From NCBI GenBank assembly GCA_030267565.1, contig BRXU01000003.1:1534001-1598000 (forward strand): a stretch of DNA of 64,000 bases. Direction: 5' to 3'. Position numbers and translations under genes: made by a program. Every line of letters starts with the position of its first letter. Position 1 is the stretch's first letter. The notes under the pieces are model-generated. The model ran no database searches, had not been told where the DNA came from, and was given only the letters and a program-made list of their open reading frames with translations. Shown here one piece after another: positions 1 to 12,103 of the stretch. The DNA is from Pleodorina starrii (lineage: Eukaryota; Chlorophyta; Chlorophyceae; Chlamydomonadales; Volvocaceae).

Positions 1-1222
1 AGCTTCGTGCCGTTGAACTCCCCCCGGGCCGCTGTGTGTGGGGCAGAGCACTGGGCCTAGCATTTGTACGGCGGACGTCGTACGGCATATCGTACGACCA
101 CGAACTGCGGAGCGAGAAAACGCGTGTGTATGTGACTGCGTGCCCAGGGGGCATTGTACCGGTGTCTTGTGTCGGTTCGGGAAACCGGCGATATCAAAAT
201 GGATATCGCCCAACTGCCAGCACAGAGCTTGGGCATGATACCGGTAAGGCGTTGGTTGGAGGTTGTTGGTTATCAGGGTGGTTATTATCCTGATTGATGG
301 TGGTTGGTTGGGTTTGGCGCCGTGCGTGTGTGTGTGTGTGTCCGTGTTCCCCTGGTGGTCGGTAGACGGTGTGGTGCGGAGCGGGAGGTTGCGGCCTGAC
401 GCTTCACTCCCGCTTTCTCCTTCACAAGAGACGCGGAATGGCCCCCCTCATGTCGGCGTTGGCATTTCAAAGTGCGGGATTCTTCGGAGCTGTGGCTGCG
501 GTCATGACGGCACCTCCCCCTGCCCTTGGTGCCCTCTGCACCCTGTGCGGCCAGGCTCAGGCTCAGGCGGCTCAGGCGCCAGGTCCTGGCACGTGAGGCC
601 GCTTGACCCCGAATGCGGCCGGTATGGCTACTCAGTTACCGGCATGGAGGCGCCGGCCCCGACTGGCTGGTTGGTCGCTTAAGTGGGTGGGTGGTCATTG
701 TGGGGAAAGGGGAGGCCGGGCCACGTGGGCCCGCCGGCACTGAGGCTTAAGAGGCCTCACTCCCAGATCTATGCTCCTGAGCAGCCGAACGACCGGGCTG
801 CCTGTACGGCACTCGTGATTGCCAAGCAGTAATCAGTCATGGTCGCGCCAACTGCCGTGCCTGCGGGCCTCGGACCGCCACACAGGCGCTGCAGTGCCGT
901 ACCGGGTGAAGGGCGCGGACCGTAGAGCCCAACGACGGTCTCAGACCTTTGCTTCGGTGATCCTTCAGGGTCCATTCTCTGCGTGTGGATGTTGCAAACG
1001 GTAATTGGGGGGTGCGTGATCCAATACCCAAACAACTACCCATTCGAGCCGGGGGCCCAGGGTCTCACAATTCGCCAAATAAACGGTCCCCGGTTGAAAC
1101 GGTTTATTGATCAGCTCGTTGAATTATCAGCTCGTTATCGCGGACGGCGGCGGTGCACCTGCAGCCCCTTGTGGTCCGCGGCGGTGACATCAACCAGCAG
1201 GCCAGCAGCCGGCGGCCCACAT

Positions 1223-1438
1223 ATGATTTACGATGCCACCATCCTCGGGGTCGCAGACATAATCAGCGAGCACGAAGCGCCCGTGGGAGCCGTGCTGTCG
1301 GAATCAGCCGCACAGATGCAGCTGTCGTACGGCCGCGGTAAACCGACAGCATGCCCGGGAAGTGCGGGGGACGCCCAGTCGGTCAGCCGGGGTTCTCTCA
1401 CGCACCCAGCCGGGGTTGGCTGGGCTAAGGTTGCTTGA
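1223..1438 (+). other. Block C short conserved open frame
   Basis: The frame starts MIYDATILGVADIISEHEAP and runs ~71 codons to a stop at 1436-1438. The same frame recurs in units 5 (32486-32707) and 6 (from about 39384), and in degraded form in unit 3 (13862). Mostly conservative differences between copies hint at past coding, perhaps an exon or transposon piece carried in the unit. No start context, partner exon or family is recognised, so it is not called as a gene. Confidence 0.3.
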
Positions 1439-2205
1439 CTACACTTTTATCGATATGACGGGGCCCACCCTTGATGTTGTGCGTGCCGTACGCATCGTAT
1501 GCGCTTCTGATTGTGCATGTGATTATGATTGATGGTTCCATGTTCCATGTTTGGCGGCGGGGAGGAGGGCGGCAGCGGTGCACGCACCCTTCGTTCACAG
1601 TCTCCGCCATCTGTGCACTGGATAGCCGCCCCACAGCTACCCCACACTTCGTCCTGCCCACAGCATCCCCGCACCCAGCAAACGTACACTACATGCGCAA
1701 TGCAACCCCCCATGGGTCCAGCACCGTACGTCGCCCGACAGCCAAGATGATCGGTGTGCCGCGACGACGTGGCCGGACGTGGCGAACCGTTGCGCGGCAT
1801 AACGTACCAGCAACGTGGCGTGGTGCGAAGTAATGTGGTATTGCAGCCCCGCCGACTGCAGTTGCCATGCCTTGCAGCACTCGGCTGCCTCCCTAGACGA
1901 GGGCCCTGCAGCGCTGTCCCTAATGCAGTACAGCGAAGGCAGAACCGAACTTGTCGAGTCCTGCTCTTATCGGAGCTGCCAAGCGCAGCGTGAACCACGT
2001 CCACGAGCACAGCACGTGTGCGGCGGGCATGCACAACCCCAAGCCCATGCACGCCCCCGACCAAACACGTCGTACCCAGATGGGATGAGTCGCCCCCCTG
2101 GCGGCACCCAACGTCTGACCCCGCCCCGCCATCAGACTACGGACGGCTCTCGCTCCGGAACCCCAAACACACCCCTCACACCCCTCCCCCAACACACACC
2201 GATCA

Positions 2206-4403
2206 TCATGACAGGGAGGGTGGCTGGGTGGCAGCCCTACCGACCCCCGGCACCGGACGACACTGTAAGCCGCACCCAACCCACATACGCCCCGCGCTAC
2301 AAGGCAAGTCTGCCGCTGCCGTTCGTTGCTGCCGCGAGCTAGGCCCCTTGGGCCCCAGGCGACCGCCGCCGCCGCCGCTGCTCGCCCAGCCATGCCAGCA
2401 GCGCCGCGTGGTGCTCCTCCCGGGGCTCCCAGCCCTCCGCCAACTTGACCGCAGCATCCTAGTCCATTTCGGGGCAGCCCAAGTCCAGCAGGCACTGCAG
2501 CACGGCGTCGGATCCACCGAGTCCACGGTGCGGATGCAGTCCACCAGCAGCTCCCCCGGCGGCCCCCAGGGGCAGCCCAGCCGGTGCAGGCAGCGGAGCA
2601 TCGCCAGATCGCCGTTGCGGGCGGCTCGGAGGTAGACGCCGCCATCAAGCTGAGGCCGCCAAGGAACACACATGATTGCCGTACATACACAAACCAATGC
2701 AGGGACGGGCGGTTGGGCAGTTAGGAGCGGTGCAACCCCCGCTTAGCCTCGCAGCCTAGCTCCCCGGCTTAGCTCCCCGGCAGCGGAGTTTCCCGCCACC
2801 GAACTTGGGCAGCTTGGCAGACAGTGACTCTTGTCCCGGAAGGCGCACATGCGAATCTGAATACGGCATCGACACCATAACTAACACCTCTCGAACAGCT
2901 CGATGGACGTACAACACACGGTGGCCCGGCACACGCGTCTAATGGACCTGCCGAGTGACCTGGCTGGGCACAGCGCATGCAAAATGAACCACCAGTGGGC
3001 CACAACTGGTGGGCCACACGGAGCGCATCGTACATGTGGTGGTGACAAACGAGGACGGCGACACCCACCGGGAAGGGGCAGCCCCGCTCCACCAGCCACT
3101 CCAGCGCCTCTTCGCAGCCGCTCTCAATGGCGCCGTTGTTGATGGCACTGGGGCCCAAGGCCCAGCCGCGGTCGTGAAGCCAGGCCATCAGCTCAAGGTT
3201 GCCGCTCTCCGCCGCGCAGTCGAGCAAGCTAGCTGCGCCGTCAGCGGGTGCGACGCCCAGGTCCTCCACCGTCCAGGCCACCAGCGGCAGGTGACCCGCC
3301 CGGGCCGCCTCTTCCGCAACAGAACGGGTGTTGACGGGCAAGCCGCTGGCGTGCAGGTACTGCAGTACGGCCAGGTGGCCCTGGCGGGCTGCATCCGTCA
3401 CGGGTAACTGATCGCCGGTGGGCCGCACCCCCGCTTGCTCCACAAGGAAACGCAGGGCGGCAAGATTGCCGAAAAAGACCGCAGCGTCCGCCACCGCCAC
3501 ATCCAGGGGGTAGCCCCGGCCGCGCAGCCACTGCAGACGCGCCACCACTGCATCGCCGTTACCAGCCCGAACAGCGGACTTGCACGCCTTAGCCATGCGG
3601 GGGTAGCCCAGCCCCTCCAGCCACTCCACTTTGGCCTGCCACTCGGGCGTGGTGCTGCCGGTCGCGGTCGCCAGGATGTCACCCCGATCCCCCTCATCGA
3701 ACTGCTTAAGCTGCTGCTGCAGTTCGCGGCCGTGGCGCCCTGCCATGAGCTGCTGCCACAGCCGCTGCAGCGCCGCCAGGCTCAAGCACTCCGCAGCGGC
3801 CCTCAACAATGACTGGCAGGCGAGATACACAGAGCGGCCCTGCAACTCCGTCAGCAGCCACTGCATAAGGTCCTCCTGCCCGCCCCGGGCAGCTGCGCAA
3901 ACGACGTGCCCGTTTAAGGGGCAGCCGCTGGCCAACATCCACTCGCACACGTGCCGGTGGCCGGCCTCCGCCGCGGCTGACAGAGATCGGCCCCAGGGGC
4001 AGCCGCGCGCACGCAGCACCTTGCACATGTCGAGCTGGCCCGCGGCTGCGGCGGCCTCGAGCAGCTCGCACCGAAGATCAAGACCCGCACTGACCAGGGC
4101 AACCTCCAGGTTGGCGACGCTGCCGCTTGCCGCCGTCAAGCACAGCAGCTGCAGCCGCTGCTTGCGAGACAACGCGCGAAAAGCGCCCGGGCGGCCCCAG
4201 CGCTCCCGGAACACGTGGATGGGTGACGTAAGCGAGAGCCGCAAGGTCTTGTGAGTTGCGAACTGTTCCGAAGTCGCCTTGTCTATCAGTCGCAATGTGC
4301 TCGCTACTTCGTTAAGTGGCAAATGGCGCGCAATGCACGCCACGACGCCCGGCAGCCAAATGCTCGAGCCGTCGGGTGTAAGTTGAGTGATCAACTGAGA
4401 CAT
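2206..4403 (-). CDS. F-box-like/ankyrin-repeat protein, unit 1, C-terminus frameshifted
   Basis: Two-exon model: exon 1 4403-3069 (445 codons), intron 3068-2650 (GT..AG, phase 0), exon 2 from 2649. Residues about 12-50 form an F-box-like segment (WLPGVVACIARHLP, then LRLIDKATSEQF). Ankyrin repeats follow to the exon end, with repeated cores such as CKVLRARGCPWG and LEWLVERGCPFP. Exon 2 continues the last repeat (LDGGAYLRAARNGDLAMLRC). Compared with its paralogues, exon 2 carries about 8 extra bases near 2507-2516. The frame therefore shifts after the residues DSVD, and the reading frame runs to a stop at 2206 instead of the shared stop near 2340. An in-frame extension upstream to 4538 is open, but other copies are not in frame there, so the conserved MSQ start at 4403 is preferred. 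Role by family: probable protein-binding adaptor. The last 97 or so residues are doubtful. Confidence 0.78.
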
Positions 4404-5374
4404 TTTTTGCCCTATGTCATTCACATGTACGCTCAAGGATTCCTGCGCCTGTATGCGACAGCATGATGCCGAAGTTGTAAGAAGGAACCGGCCTTCCGCA
4501 AGGCTTGGCGTGAGCAGAAGGCCCAAGAACTTATTCAAAGAGGTAAGCTGTTCATCAATGGAAAAAGCGTTGCTATCCTAAGCTTGCTCCATGGCAATTT
4601 TGGTTCTCAGATCCGGATTTCGTACGGCGGCCGTTGACCACCTCCCTCCCTTCTCGCTGCCCCGGGCCATGAAAGCCACACGCCTGGATACCCTGCCCGC
4701 GCTCCGAGACTCCTCACAGGCTTCCGTCGATGGCTGCGGTGTGGACCTAGATAGGTTATCAGTCGGTCCAGGTGCTGTCCAGGGACCTCGGAACCGGGCT
4801 GCCGCTTTAACCTTTAAGGTTGCAATGTTGACCACCTAGCTCCACTTGCGCCGTCCTTCACCGTGGTCCACCCCAAGCCAACCCAATTCATCCTCGTTAC
4901 GTCTGTTCGTGGGCCATCTTGTGCGGCCCCGGGGCCCGTTAACAATTAGGGGCCTCGCGGCAAATTTCCCCGTGGTTGCGGTTTTCTCAGGTTTTCTGAG
5001 CCTTTCCCCCCAGCGGGCTGGCTCGTTCCTGTCTGGATGGGTGACTGGTGCAGTCTGGTCTGGATGGACGCCTCAGCTGCCCTGGTCGCCTCCGGTGCAG
5101 TGCACGGCCAGCTGGCCCGTTGGCTCTACACTTCTTCAGTCTGGAGCCCATTGTAAGAACCCCAGTACAAGCCCCCCCAACACACACCCACACGCGCACG
5201 AACCTCTAAACGGTCAGCGCCATGGCACCCGCAATGCCCACGCCTGGGAATCCCGCCGGTGTCCCAAATTCGACGGCGCCACTGCCGAGCCTCGACTCGC
5301 AAGTCGCATGCCTTCACCTCACCCTTCTCCTCCTCCATCTATCTGCCAGCGCTCCTCCGGTTTCGTACTTTTGC

Positions 5375-5525
5375 TTACCCCTCCCCCTCCCCTTCCCCGT
5401 CCTCATCCTCCTCGTCCAACAGCTGCAGTGTGCGTTCATCCGCAGTGTCAGGCATCGCCAGGAAGGGGGCCAGCAACCCAGCGCCGAAACCAGCGCCGGT
5501 ATTGACACCACCATCAGTTGTTGCT
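5375..5525 (-). pseudogene. CD36-like gene 3' tail fragment, unit 1
   Basis: The reverse complement matches the last ~150 coding bases of the CD36-like gene at 53257-60069, including the acidic ending ([15 protein letters not shown]) and the stop codon (TTA at 5375-5377). The match ends near 5525, where the intact gene has a run of Gly and Ala codons. The similarity continues beyond the stop into the shared spacer. It has no start codon or upstream exons, so it is a fragment. Confidence 0.85.
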
Positions 5526-7839
5526 TTCACACAGCTTGCGGACAGGTGCCCGGATTAGGTCCCGTGAAGGAGGCCGAGCGACGGGCCGGGGGATGGCGAA
5601 CGAGGAGGCCGGGTCTCAGGTCAGGTCAGAACTGGACAGGGCGTGGGGAAAGGGGGAAAGGGTTCGCGAACGCGATTGCGGAGAATGGGGAATCGACTTG
5701 ACTCTGTCGAACGACTGCGAGTGATTGCGTGATACAACTGAGCGAGTGAGGCGACTGAGTGAGGGGACGAGCGAGCGAGCGGGCGAGCGAGGTTGGTGGC
5801 ATTGGTTTGCAAGGGCTCCGCAGGGCAAGGCGGGATGGGGTGGGGTGGGGTGGAGAGGGGACGGCGCGCACCAAAGGCGCACCAGCGGGCCCGTCAGGAA
5901 GTCGGGGGTAACGGCCGTCGCCCGGTCGCTGCTGCCAATACGACGAGAGCGTGGCAGCGGAGCGAGCGCGACACCCCTTCCCCCCGCAATCCCGCACCCA
6001 CCCCCCCGACGCGACCCTTCACTGCGTTTGGGGGAGGGGGGTAGGGGTAGGAGGAGGCGGTGGGGGGCGGCAGTGTGGGTTTGGAAAGCGGGTTGGAGTT
6101 GGAAGGCTCTGCAGGCGGACCGCGAGGTGGCGGAGGCAACTGCCGCATCCGCAGTCAGCCAGGTCACCATCTCCCATCGGCCAGGTCAGAGGCATGGCAG
6201 GCGGCGCATCCCTTCTTTTGTTGCAGGGTTGGTTTGGGGATCCACGCTCCCGTTCCTTTCCGTAACCACCTCCCGGGGCAGCTCCGAAAGCGCGGGGGCC
6301 GGGACGGGGGCGAGGGGGGCGGAGACGGGGCTGAGAGCGGGGCGGGGCGCACATCCCCTCCCCCGCCTCAAGGCGTGGCGAGGCGAGGCGAGGTGGGGCT
6401 GGGAGAGGCGCGTGCTGCTCAAACGAAGAGATGACGCATTACATAACACCAGGTGACATGAGGAGCGGCGGACAGGCAGGCAGGCAGGCAGACAGGCAGG
6501 CAGACGGGGGAGGCACCGTAGTTGTGTTGTTTAGAAGGGGCAGACATGCGCATGCGCACGCATCCCCCTCACGCATGCGCACGTCCCGCACACACATGCT
6601 CACACGGTCAGCAACCGGCTGTGCCGACCGACCGCCAACCATCACAATGGATGGCGGGCGCCGCAGCGCCGCCGCGCCGCGGTCCCTGTTGGGTCGTGGG
6701 AATCAGTGCAGTGTGGTGCAGTGCGATGAGGTGTATTTGAGGTGCGATGTGGTGTTTTGTGACCGCATTTGGGTCGCACATCGCCCCCTTCGCGTGTTTC
6801 CTATTTACGAGGAGGAAATGCACCCTGGCGGGTTGCGGCCCTCGTAAGCAAGCCGCCCGCCAGCTTCTTGGGTGGTGTTGTCCGCGCCCTGAGTTGCTTT
6901 ATTGCGGGGGCTCGTGGGGGGAGGGTTGGGTGGGCGGGAGGAGGAGCGCGGGAGCAGGGGCCCGGGGAAAAGGGGCGGGCGCGGGGTCGGGAGCTAGGCA
7001 GGGCGGCCAGGCGGGCGAGAGGAAGGTAGGTAGGAAGAGGCAGCGGAGGATGGTGGGGGGGAGAGTCGAACAGCGACCTGCTTAGGGCTCGAGATCAGAG
7101 GGGCGCTGTCAAGTCCGTGGAGACATTTTCATACGGCCGCCTCGCCGCTACGGCTGCGGCTGATGTCGCTGCGGCTGCAGCCTTATACGGCAGCTGCGAC
7201 CACTCCCGGTTGTCACCGCCGATTGTCACTGTTTCGCCAACTCGGAATGGCCGTACAGGCCTCGGCTGTGTGGGGGGCAAAGCAGCGGGCCGAGCATTTG
7301 TACGACGGACGTCGTACGGCATATCGTACGACCGCGAACTGTGGAGTGAGAACGCACATGCACGCACGTGCGCGTGCGTGTGTGTGTGCGGCTGTGTGCC
7401 CCGGGGGAATTGTATCGGTGTCTTGTGTCGGCTCGAACCGGCGATATAGAAATGGATAGCCCAACTGCCAGTGCAGACCTTGGGCCTGATACCGGTAAGG
7501 CGGTGGTTGGAAGTTGGTGGTTGTCATCCTGATTGATGGTGGTTGTTCGGTTTGGCGCCGTGTGTGTGTGTGTGTGTGTCCGTGTTCCGCTGGTGGTTGG
7601 TGGACGGTGTGGTGCGGAGCGGGAGATTGCGGCCGTCACTTCGCTCCCGCTTTCTCCCACACAAGAGACACGGAATGGCCCCCCTCATGTCGGTGTCGGC
7701 ATTTCAAATCGTGGGATTCTTCGGAGCTGCGGCCATGGTGGCTGCCTCCCCCTGCCCTTGGCGCCCTCTGCGGCCAGGCTCAGGCGGCTCAGGCGCCAGG
7801 TCCTGGCACGTGGGGCCGCTTGACCCCGAATGCGGCCGG

Positions 7840-8302
7840 CTCGGCACATGCTTTCAGAATTTGGAACAAGAGTTCGCCTCATCACATCCAACATACTGCC
7901 ACCCATGCTGCCTCTCTTGATGGCACATACTCCGGACATTCCATCAACACGTGCGACTCATCTTCTACCGCCCCTCCGTGATACACCCGGCATGTCCTTT
8001 CCGCACGTGGCTTCCGACCCGGTCCCCGTGCGAACCACGGCACATCCCAACGACCAAGCCGAAAGCGCATCAAGGCCTTGAGGTGCTTTCTTGGCATACA
8101 CACCTTCAGGTGGTCCAATGTCCGCTTGTGGTCTGAGGACGTACACGCCACACCCATCCGTTTCAGGTACCGACACGCGGTAACCCCGGGTGCTCCCCGT
8201 CCCACACCCCCTTCCTCATGCTCCGGGAAACTCCGCGGGTCCCTATCGAGGCTATCAGAGCTCGAATCCAACAAAAGGCGGCGCGAACTGGCCATAAAAT
8301 TC
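7840..8302 (-). mobile_element. LINE (non-LTR retrotransposon) 3' ORF fragment, unit 2
   Basis: The minus strand encodes the C-terminal end of a LINE reverse-transcriptase ORF: LMRFRLGRWD, then ERTCRVYHGG and HVLMECPEY. This is the C-x2-C-x8-H-x4-C type zinc-knuckle seen at the end of L1-like ORF2 proteins, here degraded (C to Y at the second cysteine). The ORF is truncated at both ends and joins block A directly to block D, so blocks B and C are missing. The same junctions occur in unit 4 (26442-26912). Confidence 0.75.
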
Positions 8303-9067
8303 TTGATGTTGTGCGTGCCGTACGCACCGTATCCGTCAGATTGTGCTGATTGTGATAATGACAAGCACACCCCCGCTTTGCAGCCGTCCGCCCATACGCC
8401 CACCCACTTCACGCGCCCTTCATTCGCAGTCTCCACCATCTGTGCACTGGATAGCCGCCCCACAGCCGCCACACTGCGCCCTGCCCACAGCATCCCCGCA
8501 CCCAGCAAACGTAAAGTACATGCGCAATACAACCCCCATGGGTTCAGCACCGTACGTCGCCCGACAGCCAAGAAGACCGGTGTGCCGCGACGACGTGGCC
8601 AGACGTGGCGAGCCGTGGCGCGGTGTAATGTACCAGCAACGTGGCGGGGTGCGACGTGATGCGGTATTGCAGCCCCACCGATTGCAGTTGCCATGCCTTG
8701 CAGCACTCGGCTGCCTCCCTAGACGAGGGCCCTGCAGCGCTGTCTCTAATGCAGCACAGCGAAGGCAGAACCCAATTTGTCGAGTCATGATCTTATCGGA
8801 GCTGCCAAGCGCAGCATGAACCACGTGCACGAGTGCAGCACGCGTGCGGCCGGCATGCACAACCTCAAGCCCATGCATTCCCCCGACGGAGACGGCGTTA
8901 GCGAATGAACCCGGAACCCAGCAATACTTACCGAACATACCGGGGTGGGTGGCTGTGTGGCAGCCCTACCGACCCCCGGCACCGGATAACACGGTAAGCC
9001 GCACCTTACCCACATACGCCCCGCGCTACAAGGCAAGTCTGCCGCCGCTGTTCGTTGCTGCCGCGAG

Positions 9068-11075
9068 CTAGGCGCCCTGGGGCCCTGACGACCGCCGCCG
9101 CCGCCGCTGCTCGCGCAGCCAAGCCAGCAGCGCCGCGTGGCGCTCCCGGAACGTCCTTTGCGCCCTCCTGACCGCAGCATCCCAGTCCGGTTCGGGGCAG
9201 CCCAAGTCCAGCAGGCACTGCAGCACGGCGACGGAGTCCACGATGCTTATGCAGTCCGCCAGCAGCTTCCCCGTCGGCCCCCAGGGGCAGCCCAGCCGGT
9301 GCAGGCAGCGGAGCATCGCCAGATCGCCGTTGAAGGCGGCTTTGAAGTAGGCGCCGCCATCCAGCTGGGGCCGCCAAGGAACACACATGATTGCCGTACA
9401 TACACACATCAATGCAGGGACGGGCGGTTGGGCAGTCAGGGGCGGTGCAACCTCCATGCAGCCTCACAGCTTAGCTCCCCGGCAGCGGAGTTTTCTTGCG
9501 ACGCACTTTGGCAGCTTGGCAGACAGTGACTCTTGTCCTGGAAGGCGCACATGCGAATCCGCACACGGCATCGACACCACAAATAAAACGTCTCGAGCAG
9601 CTCGACGTACGACACACGGTGGCCCGGCACACGCGTCTAATGGACCTGCCGAGTGACCTGGCTGGGCACAGCGCACAACTGGTGGGCCACACGGAGCGCA
9701 TCGTACATACATGGTGGTGACAAACGAGGACGGCGACACCCACCGGGAAGGGGCAGCCCCGCTCCACCAGCCACTCCAGCGCCTCTTCGCAGCCGCTCTC
9801 GGCGCCGTTGGGGAAGGCCTTTGGGCCCAAGGCCCAGCCGCGGTCGTGAAGCCAGGCCATCAGCTCAAGGTTGCCGCTCGCCGCCGCGCAGTCGAGCAAC
9901 CAAGCTGCACCGTCAGCGGGTGCGACGCCCAGGCTCTCCACCGCCCAGGCCACCAGCGGCAGGTGACCCGCACGGGCCGCATCTCCCGCAACAAGACGGG
10001 CGTGTACGGGCAAGCCGCTGGCGTGCAGGTACTGCAGTACGGCCAGGTGACCCTGGCGGGCTGCTTCCGTCACGTCGGACTCATCGCCGGTGGGCCGCAC
10101 CCCCGCTTGCTCCACAAGGAAACGCAGGGCGGCAAGATTGCCGAAAAAGACCGCAGCGTCCGCCACCTCCGCCTCCAGGGGGTAGCCCCGGCCGCGCAGC
10201 CACTGCAGACGCGCCACCACTGCATCACCGTCACCAGCCCGAACAGCGAACTCGCACGCCCTTGCTGTGCGAGGGTAGCCCAGCCCCTCCAGCCACTCCA
10301 CTTTGGCCTGCCAATCGGGCGTGGTGCTGCCGGCCGCGGCCACCATGATCAGATCCCGATCCTCCTCATCGAGCTGCTCAAGCTGCTGCTGCAGTTCGCT
10401 GCCGTGGCGCCCTGCCATGAGCTGCTGCCACAGCCGCTGCAGCGCCGCCAGGCTCAAGCTCTCCGCAGCGGCCCTCAACAATGAATCGCAGACGCTGACG
10501 TTGGGACGGTCCTGTAACTCCGTCAGCAGCCACTGCAAAAGGTCCTCCCGCCCGCCCCGGGCAGCACTGCAAACGACGTTCCAGTGGAAGGGGCAGCCGC
10601 TGGCCAACAGCCACTCGCACACGTGCCGGTGGCCGGCCTTCGCCGCGGCTGACAGAGAATCTCCCCAGGGGCAGCCGCGGGCACCCAGCACCTTGCACAT
10701 GCCGAGCTGGCCCGCGGCTGCGGCGGCCTCGAGCAGCTCGCACCGAAGATCAAGACCCGCATTGGCCAGGGCAATCTCCAGGTTGGCGACGCTGCCGCTT
10801 GCCGCCGTCAGGCACAGCAGCTGAAACCGCTGCTTACGAGACAACGCGCGAAAAGCACCCGGGCGGCCCCAGCGCTCCCGGAACACGTGGATGGGTGACG
10901 GAAGCGAGAGCCGCAAGGTCTTGTGATGTGCGAGCTGATCCGATGTCGCCTTGTCTATCTGTCGTAATGTGCTTGCCACTTCGTTAGCTGGCAGGTGGTT
11001 CGCAATGCACGCCACAATGCCCGGCAGCCAAATGCTCGAGCCGTCGGGTGTAGATTGACTGACCCACTGGGACAT
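9068..11075 (-). CDS. F-box-like/ankyrin-repeat protein, unit 2 (542 aa)
   Basis: Exon 1 11075-9744 (444 codons), intron 9743-9365 (donor GTGGGT, acceptor CCCAG, phase 0), exon 2 9364-9068 (98 codons plus stop). Residues 12-50 are F-box-like (WLPGIVACIANHLP, LRQIDKATSDQL). Ankyrin repeats with the GCPWG, GCPFH and GYPLE signatures follow. A segment around residues 190-260 is Gln-rich and helical (LQRLWQQLMAG, QQQLEQLDEEDRD). The C-terminus is Arg-rich and ends in GPQGA. Exon 1 differs from unit 5 at only a few residues over the first ~170. The intron has lost one of two adjacent GGTGGGCCACA direct repeats that most other copies retain. Probable protein-protein adaptor; partner unknown. Confidence 0.85.
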
Positions 11076-11953
11076 TGTTTCGCCCCTATATCATACGCCC
11101 AAGGCCTGTATGCGATAGCAGAATGCCGAAGCGGCCTTCCGCAAGGCTTGGCGTGAGCAGAAGGCCCAAGAATTCATCCAAAGAGGTAAGCTGGTCATCG
11201 ATGGAAAAAAGAGTTGTTTGTCTAAGATTAGTCCGTGGCGATATTGGATCCTAGGATCCGGAGTCCGTACGGCGGCCGTTGAGTGGATGACCAGTTGACC
11301 ACCTTCCTCCCTTCCCGCTTCCCTGGGCCTTGAATGCGGTCGATGGCTGCGGTGTGGACCTAGATAGGTTACCAGCCGGTCCAGGCGCTGTCCAGGGACC
11401 GAATCAGTACTCGCATGGGAACCCGGCTGCCGCTTGAGAGTTGCGGACTGTCGTTGCCAATTGGTGGAAACACGTGGCTAATTTTGGTTGGTTGCTCTTC
11501 AGCCTTTCCCCCCAGCGGGCTGGCTCGTTCCTGTCTGGGTGACTCGTGCTGTCTGGTCTGGATGGACGCCTCGGCTGCCCTGGTCGTCTCCGGTGCAGTG
11601 CACGGCCAGCTGGCCCGTTGGCTCTACACTTCTTCAGTCCGGAGCCCACTGTAACAGCCCCAATACCCCCCCCCCCAACACACACCCACACCCACACCCA
11701 CACACGCATGAACCTCTAAACGGTCAGCGCCATGGCAGCCGCACTGCCGGTGCTTGGGAATCCCGCCGGTGTCCCCAATTCGCCGGCGCCACTGCCGAGT
11801 CTCGACTCGCCAATCGCTTGCCTTCACCTCCCCCTTCTCCTCCCCCTTCTATCTGCCAGCGCTCCTCCCCCTCCGCCTCTGAGGTCCCTCCCTTCGCGAA
11901 TTCCGTTCTCCAAACGTCTCCTCAGTTCCTTCGCTGCGGTTTCGTACTTTTGC

Positions 11954-12103
11954 TTACCCCTCCCCCTCCCCTTCCCCGTCCTCATCCTCCTCGTCCAACA
12001 GCTGCAGTGTGCGTTCATCCGCAGTGTCAGGCATCGCCGGGAAGGGGGCCAACAACCCAGCGCCGAAACCAGCACCGGCATTGACACCACCACCAGTTGT
12101 TGC
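11954..12103 (-). pseudogene. CD36-like gene 3' tail fragment, unit 2
   Basis: Same ~150-base tail as in unit 1: stop codon at the 11954 side, acidic Asp/Glu/Gly-rich ending, and loss of homology at the same internal point (near 12103). The shared breakpoint shows that one truncation event preceded the spread of the unit. Confidence 0.85.

Larger units (their letters stand above)
1..7143. repeat. Array unit 1 (subtype A), left end cut by window
   Basis: First copy of the 6-7 kb unit. 1-700 is block A (GT-rich tracts and the TCGTACGA palindrome cluster near 64-98). 769-1060 is block B, which recurs near 13443, 31671, 38935, 45325 and 51961. 1060-1435 is block C, with a short conserved ORF. 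1470-2205 is block D, the region just 3' of the ankyrin gene. 2206-4403 is the ankyrin gene. 4404-4840 is its leader and promoter-side sequence. 4841-5374 is shared spacer, 5375-5525 a CD36-like gene tail, and 5526-7143 GC-rich spacer with CAGG/CAGA tracts and no gene that I can support. Confidence 0.85.

Noticed and set aside
3009..3812. Opposite-strand open frames within every ankyrin gene (Gln/His/Gly-rich, ~100-280 codons)
   Set aside because: GC-rich codons of the real gene leave the complement open; these lack domains and cross the intron boundary.
4404..4538. N-terminal extension of unit 1 (MNKFLGLLLTPSLAEG..) and similar ones in units 3 and 4
   Set aside because: The same sequence exists upstream of the other copies but out of frame with the protein, so it is most likely 5' leader.
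5222..5701. Plus-strand open frames starting in the shared spacer (MAPAMPTPGNPAGVPNS..)
   Set aside because: They read the complement of the CD36-like 3' region and vary in frame and length between units.
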